DNA of 64,000 bases from UBA7430 sp002478765 (GCA_943789355.1 CALSTU010000004.1:62001-126000), one strand, 5' to 3'; numbered from the stretch's first letter, positions 1-9,158 are shown. Made by a program: numbers and translations. The notes: generated from the letters alone by a model not told the origin.

Positions 1-1032
1 ATTGATAAGGTAATTGAATTTTTTCTTCTTATTTGGTTTTGAGTTTCTCAAAATATCGAAAGCTTCTGTGTAGGTAATTCGCTCAAAATCGTTCTCTACA
101 ACAAATTTGAGTTTTTCGATAAGACTCATTTCTTGTCGCTCCTCTTTTTTCTTATGCTTCTCTTCTTCTTGAAGACGCTTATCCAAAAACGCTATATCAT
201 CCTTGCAATGAGTGAGTGCATAAGAACATAAAGACTGTAACATATCTTGTGCTAAATCCATGTCTTCATTTAGATCTGCAAAGGCAACCTCCGGTTCTAT
301 CATCCAGAATTCTGCCAAATGACGAGAGGTATTGGAGTTTTCGGCTCTGAAGGTAGGCCCAAAAGTGTACACCTTCCCTAAGGCCAAAGCAGCCATCTCA
401 GCCTCTAGCTGACCCGAAACCGTAAGGTTCGTTTCTTTACCAAAAAAATCTTGTGTATAATCTACATCACCTACTTCAGTAAGAGGTGTGTTAACTTTAT
501 TTAAGGTACTTACTGCAAACATTTCTCCAGCCCCTTCACAATCAGACCCCGTGATGATTGGCGTATGAACATTTGAAAACCCTCGATCATTAAAGAAGTT
601 ATGAATGGCAAAGGTCATGGCATGTCGGATACGAAAGATGGCCCCAAACGTATTGGTTCTAAATCTCAAATGGGCGTTCTCTCTTAAAAACTCCAAGGAA
701 TGTTTCTTCGGTTGCAAGGGGTAATCGTCCGGATTTGCCTCACCTAAAACCTCAATCGATGAAGCTAGAAGTTCTGTGGTTTGACCACTACCTTGTGACT
801 GAACCAGGGTCCCCGTTACGGAAATACTAGCACCCGTATGTATACACTTGAGAACATCTTCTGAAATGTTATTTTCAGCGACTACCTGAATATTATTAAT
901 CGTTGAACCGTCGTTCAGTGCAATGAAACTAACATTTTTGCTGCCACGTTTCGTTCTCACCCAACCCTTAAGGTTTATTAAACCTGTACCTGCTTGTTGA
1001 ACTAAAGCCTGTTTTATTTCTGTCCTCTTCAT
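1..1032 (-). CDS. asnS: Asparaginyl-tRNA synthetase, partial (C-terminal end beyond window)
   Basis: Charges tRNA-Asn with asparagine in the cytoplasm. About 344 N-terminal residues are visible. They begin MKRTEIKQAL, followed by an OB-fold anticodon-binding domain (INLKGWVRTKRGSKN), then the class II catalytic core with motif 2 (FRAENSNTSRHLAEFWMIEPE, of which FRAE and the AsnS-typical NTSRHLAEF are diagnostic). A charged Lys/Glu-rich stretch follows motif 2 (roughly residues 285-305); I believe this is usual in Bacteroidota AsnS. Motif 3 and the stop codon lie left of the window. The ATG at 1030-1032 sits about 30 nt behind a good -7 box on the minus strand. It is divergent from dxs. Confidence 0.95.
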   Translation of the reverse strand, partial: MKRTEIKQALVQQAGTGLINLKGWVRTKRGSKNVSFIALNDGSTINNIQVVAENNISEDVLKCIHTGASISVTGTLVQSQGSGQTTELLASSIEVLGEANPDDYPLQPKKHSLEFLRENAHLRFRTNTFGAIFRIRHAMTFAIHNFFNDRGFSNVHTPIITGSDCEGAGEMFAVSTLNKVNTPLTEVGDVDYTQDFFGKETNLTVSGQLEAEMAALALGKVYTFGPTFRAENSNTSRHLAEFWMIEPEVAFADLNEDMDLAQDMLQSLCSYALTHCKDDIAFLDKRLQEEEKHKKKEERQEMSLIEKLKFVVENDFERITYTEAFDILRNSKPNKKKKFNYLIN

Positions 1033-1061
1033 TTCTTCTAATATGTCCTAAATTGATTGAG

Positions 1062-1069
1062 CAAATTTA
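1062..1069 (-). promoter_or_regulatory. -7 box of asnS promoter
   Basis: Reads TAAATTTG on the minus strand, an exact match to the Bacteroidota consensus TAnnTTTG, 29 nt upstream of the asnS ATG. No clear TTG -33 element was found at the usual spacing. Confidence 0.6.
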
Positions 1070-1267
1070 ATTTTTTTCCACAGAACAAGGCACATGTACA
1101 CACCTATTAGACTGTTGGGGGTTTTTGCATCGTAATTTAGAGAAATTGTGCTTAATTAAATATTATAAAATTATTGTTGTCTTACTCAAAGATACTAATT
1201 TCATTTTTTAACAATTGACTACCCCTTAAAATAAATCATCAATAGAGAAACTATGATGATTCTTTAG

Positions 1268-1275
1268 TACCTTTG
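1268..1275 (+). promoter_or_regulatory. -7 box of dxs promoter
   Basis: TACCTTTG, exact TAnnTTTG match, 25 nt before the TTG start of dxs. The 268-nt divergent region between asnS and dxs shows no other gene or repeat that I can support. Confidence 0.6.
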
Positions 1276-1300
1276 TGGTAATAACCGAAACTATATATCG

Positions 1301-3223
1301 TTGTCGAAAGAAGTACATCCTATCCTTAGCCAAATTGATTCGCCTAGCGATTTAAAAAAGCTCGACAGCGCTCAATTACTGAAGCTATCAGATGAACTTC
1401 GTCAATTTATTGTCAGTATAGTATCCGTTCACGGAGGCCACTTTGGCGCGAGTCTTGGAGTGGTTGAATTAACCATTGCACTGCACTATGTTTTTAACAC
1501 GCCGTTCGACCAATTGGTATGGGATGTAGGGCATCAAGCATACGGACACAAAATCCTAACCGGAAGAAGGGATGTCTTCAAAACAAACAGAAAATACAAA
1601 GGAATTAGTGGGTTTCCGAAAATTGATGAGAGTTCATATGACGCCTTTGGTGTTGGACACTCTTCCACATCAATAGGAGCGGCTCTGGGGATGTCGATAG
1701 CTTCTCATTTAAAAGGAGAGAAAGACAAACAACACATTGCTGTCATTGGAGATGGCGCTCTTACGGGCGGACAAGCATTCGAAGCACTTAACCATGCCGG
1801 CGCCAGCGACTCTAACTTACTGGTTGTACTCAACGACAATTGCATGTCTATTGACCCCAATGTTGGAGCTTTAAAAGAATATTTAACCGACATCACCACC
1901 TCACATACCTACAATAAGATTAAAGATGAGGTTTGGGATTTACTTGGCAAATTCAGCAAGTTTGGTCCGAATGCTCAAGCAGTAGTTAAGAAAGTGGAAA
2001 ACGCCATCAAGTCTTCCATGCTAGAACAAAGCAATTATTTTGAATCCTTAAACTTTAGGTATTTTGGACCTGTAGACGGTCATGATGTAGAACATTTAGT
2101 GAAAATTTTAGAGGACCTAAAAGACATTCCTGGACCCAAAATATTGCACTGTATTACAAAAAAAGGAAAAGGGTACCAACCTGCAGAAGATGGCGACACA
2201 ACCAAATGGCATGCGCCCGGAGTATTTAACAAAGATACAGGGCAAATATTCAAGGTAACGAAGTCGAAACCAGAAGCTCCAAAATACCAAGATGTATTTG
2301 GCCATACCATCATTGAACTTGCTAAAAAGAACGATAAAATTATTGGTGTTACACCTGCAATGCCTACAGGCTCATCGTTAAAGCACATGATGGAGGTAAT
2401 GCCTGAACGGGTTTTTGACGTAGGTATTGCAGAACAACATGCCGTAACTTTTTCAGCTGGTATTGCCACACAAGGACTTACACCTTTTTGCAACATCTAC
2501 TCTACGTTCATGCAAAGATCATTCGACCAAGTCGTACACGATGTAGCCATACAAAATTTGAGTGTCATTTTTTGTTTGGATCGTGCGGGCTTGGTAGGTG
2601 AAGATGGCCCAACGCATCATGGTTCCTTTGACATTGCCTATTTCAAATGCATTCCAAATATGATTGTATCGGCTCCTATGAATGAAGAAGAGTTGAGGAA
2701 TTTGATGTACACCGCTCAAGAAAAAAATCACGGCCCCTTCAGCATCAGATACCCAAGAGGCAAAGGGGTTATGCCGGAGTGGAAAACGGATTTTAAATCC
2801 ATTGAAATCGGTAGAGGAAGGAAACTAAGAGACGGAAAAGACATCGCCATATTATCTTTTGGGCATGTGGGTAATTACGCTCAAGAGGTGTGTGATGACT
2901 ACGACAAAAATGGCTTTCACATTGCACATTACGATCTAAGGTTTGCCAAGCCTCTTGACCGCGACCTCCTGCATCAAGTGTTTTCTAACTACAATCACGT
3001 CATCACACTAGAAGACGGATGCATCTCTGGTGGAGTCGGTTCATCGGTCCTGGAGTTCATGTCTGACCATCAATACAGTGCCTGTGTCTACAGATTGGGG
3101 ATCCCGGATGAATTTATTGAGCACGGTCCTCAGAAACAACTCCACAAAGATTGTGGATTTGACCCAGAAGGCATAAAGATGAAAATTGAAGAAATTAAAG
3201 GGCGAATGAAATTGGCCATTTAA
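1301..3223 (+). CDS. dxs: 1-deoxy-D-xylulose-5-phosphate synthase
   Basis: Thiamine-diphosphate enzyme that condenses pyruvate and glyceraldehyde 3-phosphate to DXP, the entry point of the MEP isoprenoid pathway and a precursor of pyridoxal phosphate. At 640 residues it has the normal family length. Visible signatures are DVGHQAYGHKILTGR, the GHSSTSIGAALG segment, the ThDP-binding GDGALTGGQAFEALN, and the transketolase pyrimidine-domain motif DVGIAEQHAVTFSAG, followed by the C-terminal transketolase domain. The start is TTG; no in-frame ATG lies near the conserved N-terminus and the promoter box sits upstream of it. It converges on accC across a shared terminator. PdxA and PdxJ, which use the same precursor, are also in this window. 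Confidence 0.97.
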   Translation: MSKEVHPILSQIDSPSDLKKLDSAQLLKLSDELRQFIVSIVSVHGGHFGASLGVVELTIALHYVFNTPFDQLVWDVGHQAYGHKILTGRRDVFKTNRKYKGISGFPKIDESSYDAFGVGHSSTSIGAALGMSIASHLKGEKDKQHIAVIGDGALTGGQAFEALNHAGASDSNLLVVLNDNCMSIDPNVGALKEYLTDITTSHTYNKIKDEVWDLLGKFSKFGPNAQAVVKKVENAIKSSMLEQSNYFESLNFRYFGPVDGHDVEHLVKILEDLKDIPGPKILHCITKKGKGYQPAEDGDTTKWHAPGVFNKDTGQIFKVTKSKPEAPKYQDVFGHTIIELAKKNDKIIGVTPAMPTGSSLKHMMEVMPERVFDVGIAEQHAVTFSAGIATQGLTPFCNIYSTFMQRSFDQVVHDVAIQNLSVIFCLDRAGLVGEDGPTHHGSFDIAYFKCIPNMIVSAPMNEEELRNLMYTAQEKNHGPFSIRYPRGKGVMPEWKTDFKSIEIGRGRKLRDGKDIAILSFGHVGNYAQEVCDDYDKNGFHIAHYDLRFAKPLDRDLLHQVFSNYNHVITLEDGCISGGVGSSVLEFMSDHQYSACVYRLGIPDEFIEHGPQKQLHKDCGFDPEGIKMKIEEIKGRMKLAI

Positions 3224-3250
3224 ACCAGACAATCTAAATCAGATATAACG

Positions 3251-3286
3251 AAAAAATCCAATGAACATTTGTCCATTGGATTTTTT
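3251..3286. terminator. Bidirectional rho-independent terminator (dxs/accC)
   Basis: Perfect 13-bp inverted repeat: the left arm at 3251-3263 (AAAAAATCCAATG) pairs with the right arm at 3274-3286 (CATTGGATTTTTT), with a 10-nt loop. The T-run on one strand and the A-run on the other make it usable in both directions, as expected between the convergent genes dxs and accC. Confidence 0.9.
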
Positions 3287-3305
3287 GTTTTGCTGGAAGT
3301 CTTTC

Positions 3306-4652
3306 CTAGTTTTTGAATTCGAAATCTTCCATAAATTTCGTGGTATAATTACCCGATCTATAATCTTCATTATCCATCAGTTGAAGATGGAACGGGATGG
3401 TTGTCTTTACACCCTCAATGGTAAACTCACTCAAAGCCCTCTTCATCTTTTCAATCGCTTCTTCACGAGTTTGAGCAACAACGATGAGTTTCGCGATCAT
3501 TGAATCGTAATAAGGGGGAATCACATAACCCGCATACACGTGAGTGTCTACTCGAACACCGAGCCCACCTGGAGCATGATAAGTCGTAATTTTCCCTGGG
3601 CAAGGTCTGAAGTCATTAGAAGGGTCTTCAGCATTGATTCTACATTCTATCGCATGGAGTGTCGGCTCGTAGTTTTTTCCGGTAATCGGAATTCCTGCAG
3701 CCACCTTTATTTGCTCAGCAATTAAATCGTAGTTGATTACCTCTTCCGTTACAGGATGTTCAACCTGAATACGCGTGTTCATTTCCATGAAATAGAAATT
3801 TCGATCCTTGTCTACCAAAAACTCTACAGTTCCCGCGCCTTCATATTTTACGGCTTCGGCAGCTTTTACAGCAGCATCTCCCATTCTCTTTCTCAACGCA
3901 TCTGTCATGAAAGGAGACGGAGCTTCTTCTGTTAGCTTTTGGTGTCTTCTTTGCACGGAACAATCTCTCTCGGATAAATGACAAGCATTCCCTTGGGAAT
4001 CACCGATGATTTGTATCTCTATATGCCGTGGCTCTAAAATCAATTTCTCCATGTACATGCCATCATTACCGAAAGCAGCAGCAGACTCTTGACGAGCCGA
4101 ATCCCAAGCAACTTGAAATTTCTCTAACTCAAAGACGGCACGCATTCCTTTACCACCACCACCTGCGGTGGCTTTAAGCATCACAGGAAAGCCGATCTCA
4201 ATGGCCAGCTTCTCAGCCTCTTCATAAGTCTCTAGAATTCCTTCAGAACCCGGAATGGTAGGAACACCTGCAGCCTTCATGGTTGCTTTGGCATTTGCCT
4301 TGTCGCCCATTCCGTCAATCATTTCAGGAGAGGCACCTATAAATTTTAAATCATTTTCTTCGCAGATTTTTGAGAAATTAGAATTCTCAGCCAAGAACCC
4401 ATAACCTGGGTGAATGGCATCTGCATTGGTTATCTCTGCTGCGGCAATTATATTCGGAATTTTTAGATAGGAATCCGTACTGCTAGCGGGACCAATACAA
4501 ACGGCTTCGTCTGCAAACTTAACGTGTAAACTATCTGCATCAGCAGAGGAGTAGACAGCTACAGTCTTGATGCCCATCTCTCTTACAGTTCGAATGACTC
4601 GAAGTGCAATTTCTCCGCGATTGGCTACCAAAATCTTCTTAAACATCTTCAT
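3306..4652 (-). CDS. accC: Acetyl-CoA carboxylase, biotin carboxylase subunit
   Basis: ATP-dependent carboxylation of the biotin on AccB, the first half-reaction of malonyl-CoA formation. The 448 residues match the usual length. The N-terminal domain begins FKKILVANRGEIALRVIR; the ATP-grasp domain carries the glycine-rich loop KATAGGGGKGMRAV and the metal/catalytic region FMEMNTRIQVEHPVTE; the C-terminal domain includes ECRINAEDP. Translation could start at the ATG at 4652 or two codons further in at 4646. It is the last gene of the leftward operon, 18 nt after accB. The carboxyltransferase genes accA and accD are not in this window. Confidence 0.96.
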   Translation of the reverse strand: MKMFKKILVANRGEIALRVIRTVREMGIKTVAVYSSADADSLHVKFADEAVCIGPASSTDSYLKIPNIIAAAEITNADAIHPGYGFLAENSNFSKICEENDLKFIGASPEMIDGMGDKANAKATMKAAGVPTIPGSEGILETYEEAEKLAIEIGFPVMLKATAGGGGKGMRAVFELEKFQVAWDSARQESAAAFGNDGMYMEKLILEPRHIEIQIIGDSQGNACHLSERDCSVQRRHQKLTEEAPSPFMTDALRKRMGDAAVKAAEAVKYEGAGTVEFLVDKDRNFYFMEMNTRIQVEHPVTEEVINYDLIAEQIKVAAGIPITGKNYEPTLHAIECRINAEDPSNDFRPCPGKITTYHAPGGLGVRVDTHVYAGYVIPPYYDSMIAKLIVVAQTREEAIEKMKRALSEFTIEGVKTTIPFHLQLMDNEDYRSGNYTTKFMEDFEFKN

Positions 4653-4670
4653 CTTTTATGTTTTGAGAAA

Positions 4671-5177
4671 TTAAGATGGATCTACCAAAAATAGCGGTTG
4701 ATCATATTCTACAGGACTCATGTCATCCACCAATACTTTAACGATTTTACCAGACACTTCTGATTCAATCTCGTTAAATAATTTCATGGCTTCAACAACA
4801 CAAACAACACTTCCACTAGATACTTCATCACCTATACTTACAAATGCATCTTTATCTGGAGCAGGTTTTCGGTAAAAAGTACCGATCATTGGTGATTTGA
4901 TTGTGATGTAATTGGAATCTTCATCAGAGTTAGAAGCTGCTGGTGCTTCCGAAGCTTCAGCAGGGATCGCTGGAGCGGCCTGTACTGCTAAAGGGTTCAT
5001 TCCGGGAGCTGCTACTACAGGGATTTGTTGAAGCACAGTATCTAACTGACCTCTACCTTTTTTAGGTGGGGTTTTGATTGAAATTTTCATTTCTCCCATC
5101 TCCAAATCTACTTCGGATACACCTGACTTTGCGACGAACTTAATCAGTTCTTGAATTTCTTTTATATCTAATGCCAT
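4671..5177 (-). CDS. accB: Acetyl-CoA carboxylase, biotin carboxyl carrier protein
   Basis: Carries the biotin that shuttles carboxylate between AccC and the carboxyltransferase. The 168 residues comprise an N-terminal region starting MALDIKEIQELIKF, an Ala/Pro-rich flexible linker (about residues 55-82) and a C-terminal biotinyl domain. The domain contains the motif EAMKLFNEI, which makes Lys132 the expected biotinylation site. The Ala/Pro linker and the accB-accC pairing separate it from lipoyl domains. It lies 33 nt after fabH in the same operon. Confidence 0.95.
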   Translation of the reverse strand: MALDIKEIQELIKFVAKSGVSEVDLEMGEMKISIKTPPKKGRGQLDTVLQQIPVVAAPGMNPLAVQAAPAIPAEASEAPAASNSDEDSNYITIKSPMIGTFYRKPAPDKDAFVSIGDEVSSGSVVCVVEAMKLFNEIESEVSGKIVKVLVDDMSPVEYDQPLFLVDPS

Positions 5178-5210
5178 AACAATGATTAATGTTACTTTTT
5201 GTTTTTTATA

Positions 5211-6200
5211 TTAGTATGCCCATTTAAGGTAAATAGAGCCCCATGTAAAACCACCACCAAATGCGGCTAATACTAGATTGTCTCCTTTCTTTAATTTATC
5301 CTCCCATTCCCATAAACACAAGGGTATGGTTCCGTTTGTTGTGTTTCCAAATTTCTGTATGTTCAACATCACTTTATCTGTCCCAACTCCCATTCTCTTT
5401 GCTGTAGCGTCAATAATTCGCTTGTTAGCTTGATGTGGAACCAACCAAGCAATATCATCGCCCGTAAGTTGATTCCGCTCCATGATTTCTGCGGATACAT
5501 CTGCCATATTCGTAACGGCAAACTTAAACACCGTTTTACCATCTTGATAAATATAGTGTTCTTTCGCATCTACCGTTTCGTGGGTAGATGGTTTTAAAGA
5601 TCCCCCTGCCTTCATGTGTAAATAATCTCTTCCGGATCCGTCACTTTTTAATATCGCATCTTGAATCCCAAGACCATCTTCACTAGGCTCTAGCAAAACA
5701 GCTCCTGCTCCATCACCAAATATAACACATGTGGTTCTTTCTTCATAATCAATGATTGAAGACATTTTGTCTGCACCCACCACAATGATTTTTTTATAGG
5801 CCCCCGTCTCAATGTACTTTGAAGCCGTTGACAAAGAAAACAAAAAACCCGAACAAGCAGCCATCAAATCGTAAGCAAAAGCATTTTTCGCGCCCACTTT
5901 GTCGGCTATGATACATGCTGTCGATGGAAAAATCATATCAGGAGTAGCAGTTGCGCAGATGATTAAATCTATTTCCTCAGCCTTTATGTTTTTCTTTTTC
6001 AATAAGCCTTCGACAGCTTTGGCGCCAAGGTCTGAAGAACCCAAACCTTCTCCTTTTAGAATTCTTCTTTCTTTGATCCCCGTACGAGAAGTAATCCACT
6101 CATCATTGGTATCTACCATGGTAGACAATTCCTGATTCGTTAATTTGTATTCAGGTACCCAACCATGAATACCTGTAATTGCTGCTGTTATTTTACTCAT
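5211..6200 (-). CDS. fabH: 3-oxoacyl-ACP synthase III
   Basis: Starts fatty acid synthesis by condensing an acyl-CoA primer with malonyl-ACP. The 329-residue thiolase-fold protein has the complete Cys-His-Asn triad: Cys116 in AACSGFLFS, His256 in VPHQANKRI and Asn286 in GNTTNGT. The C-terminal GGGFTWGS motif is also typical. It overlaps the end of plsX by 4 nt (ATGA), so translation is probably coupled, and it is followed by accB and accC. Primer preference (acetyl or branched) cannot be read from the sequence. Confidence 0.96.
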   Translation of the reverse strand: MSKITAAITGIHGWVPEYKLTNQELSTMVDTNDEWITSRTGIKERRILKGEGLGSSDLGAKAVEGLLKKKNIKAEEIDLIICATATPDMIFPSTACIIADKVGAKNAFAYDLMAACSGFLFSLSTASKYIETGAYKKIIVVGADKMSSIIDYEERTTCVIFGDGAGAVLLEPSEDGLGIQDAILKSDGSGRDYLHMKAGGSLKPSTHETVDAKEHYIYQDGKTVFKFAVTNMADVSAEIMERNQLTGDDIAWLVPHQANKRIIDATAKRMGVGTDKVMLNIQKFGNTTNGTIPLCLWEWEDKLKKGDNLVLAAFGGGFTWGSIYLKWAY

Positions 6201-7138
6201 TCTTGAAATGCTTGTTTAATTTTTTCAGATAATTTTGCTTCTATGACTTCTGCAGTGTGCAAAAGCATATTTTTAATCGCCTTATCATTCGATATCCCAT
6301 GCCCTACAACAACGGTTCCGTTAACACCTAAAATAGGTGTCCCACCATAGTTTTCGTAGTTGAAACGATCAAAGTATTCGTCTTTTAGTCCTCTTTTCTT
6401 TGTCAGTACGTAAAATGCTTCGGCTTGCTTTAAAACAATATTACCCGTAAACCCATCACATACAATTACATCAGCACGATCATTGAACAAATCACGACCT
6501 TCAACATTACCAACAAAATTGAATTCATCAGAATCCTTCATTAAATTGAACGCTGACTGACACAATAGGTTCCCTTTTCCTTCTTCCTCTCCAATGTTTA
6601 ATAATGCAACTTTCGGATTTTTGATGCCATAAACATGCTCAACATACAATGAGCCTAAAATAGCAAATTGATTTAAAACATCGGGTTTACAATCGGCATT
6701 AATCCCAACATCTAAAATTAGCCCAACGCCTCCTTGTTCTTTCGGAAGAATACTGGTTAGCGATGGTCTTATCACTCCAGGAATGGATTTGATGGTGTAG
6801 AAAGAACCCACCAACATAGCTCCTGAGTTACCAGCGCTGGCAAAACCGTCTATAGATTTATTTTTCAGATGGTGAAATCCCACTGAAATGGATGAGTTTG
6901 GTTTCTTTAAGAATGCTTTTGTGGGATGTTCGCCCATACCAATGACATCCGGAGCATGAATGACATCAAAAGATTCGATGTCAGCATCTTCCTTATCAAG
7001 CGCCTCCTTAATCAATGACTCATCACCGATCAGTACAATGCGGGAACCTTTTGGTAATTCCTGCAGAGCTAGCAAAGCACCTTTTATAGTGGCAGAAGGA
7101 GCAAAGTCCCCCCCCATAACGTCAAGTCCTATTCGCAT
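6197..7138 (-). CDS. plsX: Phosphate acyltransferase PlsX
   Basis: Makes acyl-phosphate from acyl-ACP for phospholipid synthesis (PlsX/PlsY route). The 313 residues begin MRIGLDVMGGDFAP, the classic PlsX start, and contain GNSGAM, ILDVGINADCKP and DGFTGNIVLKQ. The family norm is about 330 residues, so it is slightly short but complete. The ATG lies only 12 nt downstream of a 14-bp hairpin that follows rpmF. It is coupled to fabH by an ATGA overlap. Confidence 0.95.
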   Translation of the reverse strand: MRIGLDVMGGDFAPSATIKGALLALQELPKGSRIVLIGDESLIKEALDKEDADIESFDVIHAPDVIGMGEHPTKAFLKKPNSSISVGFHHLKNKSIDGFASAGNSGAMLVGSFYTIKSIPGVIRPSLTSILPKEQGGVGLILDVGINADCKPDVLNQFAILGSLYVEHVYGIKNPKVALLNIGEEEGKGNLLCQSAFNLMKDSDEFNFVGNVEGRDLFNDRADVIVCDGFTGNIVLKQAEAFYVLTKKRGLKDEYFDRFNYENYGGTPILGVNGTVVVGHGISNDKAIKNMLLHTAEVIEAKLSEKIKQAFQE

Positions 7139-7150
7139 TTCTTTTAAACT

Positions 7151-7193
7151 AAAAATGTAGATTTAAACCTCATTAGCTGGGTTTAAATCTACA
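7151..7193 (-). terminator. Hairpin with U-tract between rpmF and plsX (terminator or attenuator)
   Basis: A perfect 14-bp inverted repeat, arms at 7156-7169 and 7180-7193 with a 10-nt loop. Read leftward (minus strand) the stem is followed by TTTTT at 7155-7151, giving the form of an intrinsic terminator. It ends 12 nt before the plsX ATG, so it could limit read-through from yceD-rpmF into plsX-fabH-accBC or cover the plsX ribosome binding region. Confidence 0.7.
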
Positions 7194-7264
7194 CAATTTC
7201 TTTTTACGTGATGTAAAACAAAATAAAAAATCACTTTGGGCAATTAATTACCTTGCTAAAGCAA

Positions 7265-7441
7265 CTACTCAATGACTACATTACCTTTGTAGTACATCTT
7301 CCCTTCGTGCCAGTAAGCTCTGTGATATAAGTGAGCTTCACCAGTTGTTGAGCATACAGATACCGTAGGAGCTTCTGCTTTGTAGTGAGTTCTTCTCTTG
7401 TCACGTCTTTGTTTCGATATCTTTCGTTTAGGATGTGCCAT
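7265..7441 (-). CDS. rpmF: 50S ribosomal protein L32
   Basis: A 58-residue ribosomal protein of the large subunit. I translated the minus strand from the ATG at 7439-7441. It begins MAHPKRKISKQRRDKRRTHY, the normal L32 start with its basic N-terminal tail, and ends GNVVIE. Only one Cys (CSTTGEAHLYH) remains where zinc-binding L32 forms have four, so this is the zinc-free type. It is 6 nt downstream of yceD, the widespread yceD-rpmF pairing, and is followed by a hairpin before plsX. Confidence 0.95.
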   Translation of the reverse strand: MAHPKRKISKQRRDKRRTHYKAEAPTVSVCSTTGEAHLYHRAYWHEGKMYYKGNVVIE

Positions 7442-7447
7442 GTTAAG

Positions 7448-7978
7448 CTATTCTTTATTCGTTAATAATTTTTTTAATGCCGACCAACGATCATCAACAT
7501 CATTTGATTCTTCTTTATCTTGGTATTCTGATAATTTTTCCAATACTTCTTGATCACACAATTGTCCGTTCAAGGATTTGTCATGAGCTCTTCTGGAGGG
7601 TAAGCCAAGAGCAATGGTTTCGTAAATCATGTGTGAAACATCAATTTCGTGCTCATCTTTACCCAATATAAATATTTCATCTGTGTCTGTATAGTCTTCT
7701 TGAGAGAACTTTACGATTCTCATTTCTTCATGCTGAAGGGGTAGCTTTAACTCACCACCACATCGATCACAAAGACTTTCAATTTGACCATTGACACGAA
7801 ATACTAATTCCATCAAATTAGACCTCTTTGTTAAAACTAAGTCCACATCAAGGTTCCCATTTTGTAATTCAGTATTATCAAACTCATCAAAGAACTGCCC
7901 ATTAACTTGAAATTGATACGGATGATCTCCTAGCTTAAGCCCTACAATGGGTATAATGAAGTCCGTTAACGCATCCAT
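7448..7978 (-). CDS. YceD/DUF177 family protein
   Basis: YceD (DUF177) proteins are encoded next to rpmF in most bacteria and are linked to 23S rRNA accumulation in plants and E. coli; the biochemical role is unsettled. Visible here are the CDRCGGEL cysteine pair in mid-protein and the IYETIALGLPSRRAHD region that marks the family. An upstream in-frame TTG at 8002 would add eight residues, but that TTG lies inside the -7 promoter box at 8000-8007. The ATG at 7976-7978 (MDALTDFIIP, 176 residues) is therefore the likely start. It is the first gene of the leftward lipid operon. Confidence 0.88.
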   Translation of the reverse strand: MDALTDFIIPIVGLKLGDHPYQFQVNGQFFDEFDNTELQNGNLDVDLVLTKRSNLMELVFRVNGQIESLCDRCGGELKLPLQHEEMRIVKFSQEDYTDTDEIFILGKDEHEIDVSHMIYETIALGLPSRRAHDKSLNGQLCDQEVLEKLSEYQDKEESNDVDDRWSALKKLLTNKE

Positions 7979-7999
7979 TCGTAATAGTTTTTGGGTCTG

Positions 8000-8007
8000 C
8001 AAAGATA
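8000..8007 (-). promoter_or_regulatory. -7 box of yceD-rpmF-plsX-fabH-accBC operon
   Basis: TATCTTTG on the minus strand, exact TAnnTTTG, 21 nt upstream of the yceD ATG. Its last bases form the TTG that a gene finder would take as a start codon. Confidence 0.65.
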
Positions 8008-8066
8008 GAAATATTTTTTGTTAATAAAACTAATCCTTCCACAGCTATTTAGTTAAATAAATGTCT

Positions 8067-9158
8067 CTACGATTTTTTAGACTTAGACTGCCACTTTTTA
8101 TTGACGACCAACTGAGTTTTTAAGGGGTTTTGACTCCAAAGAACATGCTCACTTCTGTTCTTGAAAATTTTGCATGCTGTATAAACAGCTTCTCTAAAGG
8201 AAGACTCTTGGGCTTCATTTTTTCCCGCCAAGTCGTATGCTGTTCCATGATCAGGCGAAGTTCTTACAACCGATAAGCCTGCCGTAAAGTTGACCCCTTT
8301 GTTGAAGGACATTGTTTTGAAAGGAATTAAACCTTGATCGTGATACATCGCTAGTACCGCATCAAACTGAAGAAAGGTATCCGAAGCAAAAAAGCTGTCC
8401 GCGGAATAAGGCCCGTAAACCAGCTTCCCATCATCGAATGCCTTTTTTATTGCAGGTGCAACAATTTGTTCATCCTCCTTGCCGATTACGCCTTGATCAC
8501 CGCTATGAGGATTCAACCCCAATACAGCAATTTTTGGTTTTCGAATTTTAAAATCACGCTTCAAGGACAGCTCCATTTGAGCTACTTTTTTTAAAATCTT
8601 TTCTTCTGAAATAGCTGCCGCAACTTCTGATATGGAGATATGCCCTGTAACAACCCCTATACGTAAAGAATTAGCAACCATGAACATAAGTGCATCACTC
8701 CCCTCAAATTCTTCTGCTAAATACTCCGTGTGTCCCGGGAATTTGAATTCTTCAGACTGTATATTGTGCTTGTTAATAGGTGCCGTAACCAGAGCGTCCA
8801 CTTCCCCCTTCTTTAAGGCATCAACAGCAGCTGTTAATGACTTCAGGGCAAAGGCTCCTCCTTCACTTGTTTCTTCACCGATCGACAAATTCACTTCCTC
8901 ATCCCAGCAGTTGATAAGATTGGCTCTGTTGGATGCAATTTTCGAGCTAGACTTTACAAAATTGAATCTAAAGTTTTTGATGCCTACCTCTTTTTGGTAA
9001 GCCATAGCATAACTAGAGGACGCATATATGACAGGCGTACACAAATCAAAAATACGACTGTCGGAAAAAGCTTTCATAATAACCTCTAGACCGATCCCAT
9101 TAACATCTCCAACAGAGATGCCCAATCGCACTTTCTTTGACTTCATTTCAGTTCTCAT
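8067..9158 (-). CDS. pdxA: 4-hydroxythreonine-4-phosphate dehydrogenase
   Basis: NAD-dependent oxidation of 4-phosphohydroxy-threonine to the aminoketone that PdxJ joins with DXP, in the DXP-dependent vitamin B6 pathway. The 363-residue protein shows GDVNGIGLEV near the start, FPGHTEYLAE, GLNPHSGD and the MYHDQGLIPFK and SPDHGTAYDLAG motifs carrying the metal-binding histidines. Start is either the ATG at 9158 or the ATG four codons in (9146, MKSKKVRLGIS); an AGGAAGG stretch precedes the first very closely. A partner pdxJ is present at 59522-60238. Confidence 0.95.
   Translation of the reverse strand: MRTEMKSKKVRLGISVGDVNGIGLEVIMKAFSDSRIFDLCTPVIYASSSYAMAYQKEVGIKNFRFNFVKSSSKIASNRANLINCWDEEVNLSIGEETSEGGAFALKSLTAAVDALKKGEVDALVTAPINKHNIQSEEFKFPGHTEYLAEEFEGSDALMFMVANSLRIGVVTGHISISEVAAAISEEKILKKVAQMELSLKRDFKIRKPKIAVLGLNPHSGDQGVIGKEDEQIVAPAIKKAFDDGKLVYGPYSADSFFASDTFLQFDAVLAMYHDQGLIPFKTMSFNKGVNFTAGLSVVRTSPDHGTAYDLAGKNEAQESSFREAVYTACKIFKNRSEHVLWSQNPLKTQLVVNKKWQSKSKKS

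Noticed and set aside
2080..2496. 138-residue open frame on the minus strand inside dxs
   Set aside because: It is opposite the conserved transketolase domain of dxs and has no recognisable motifs.
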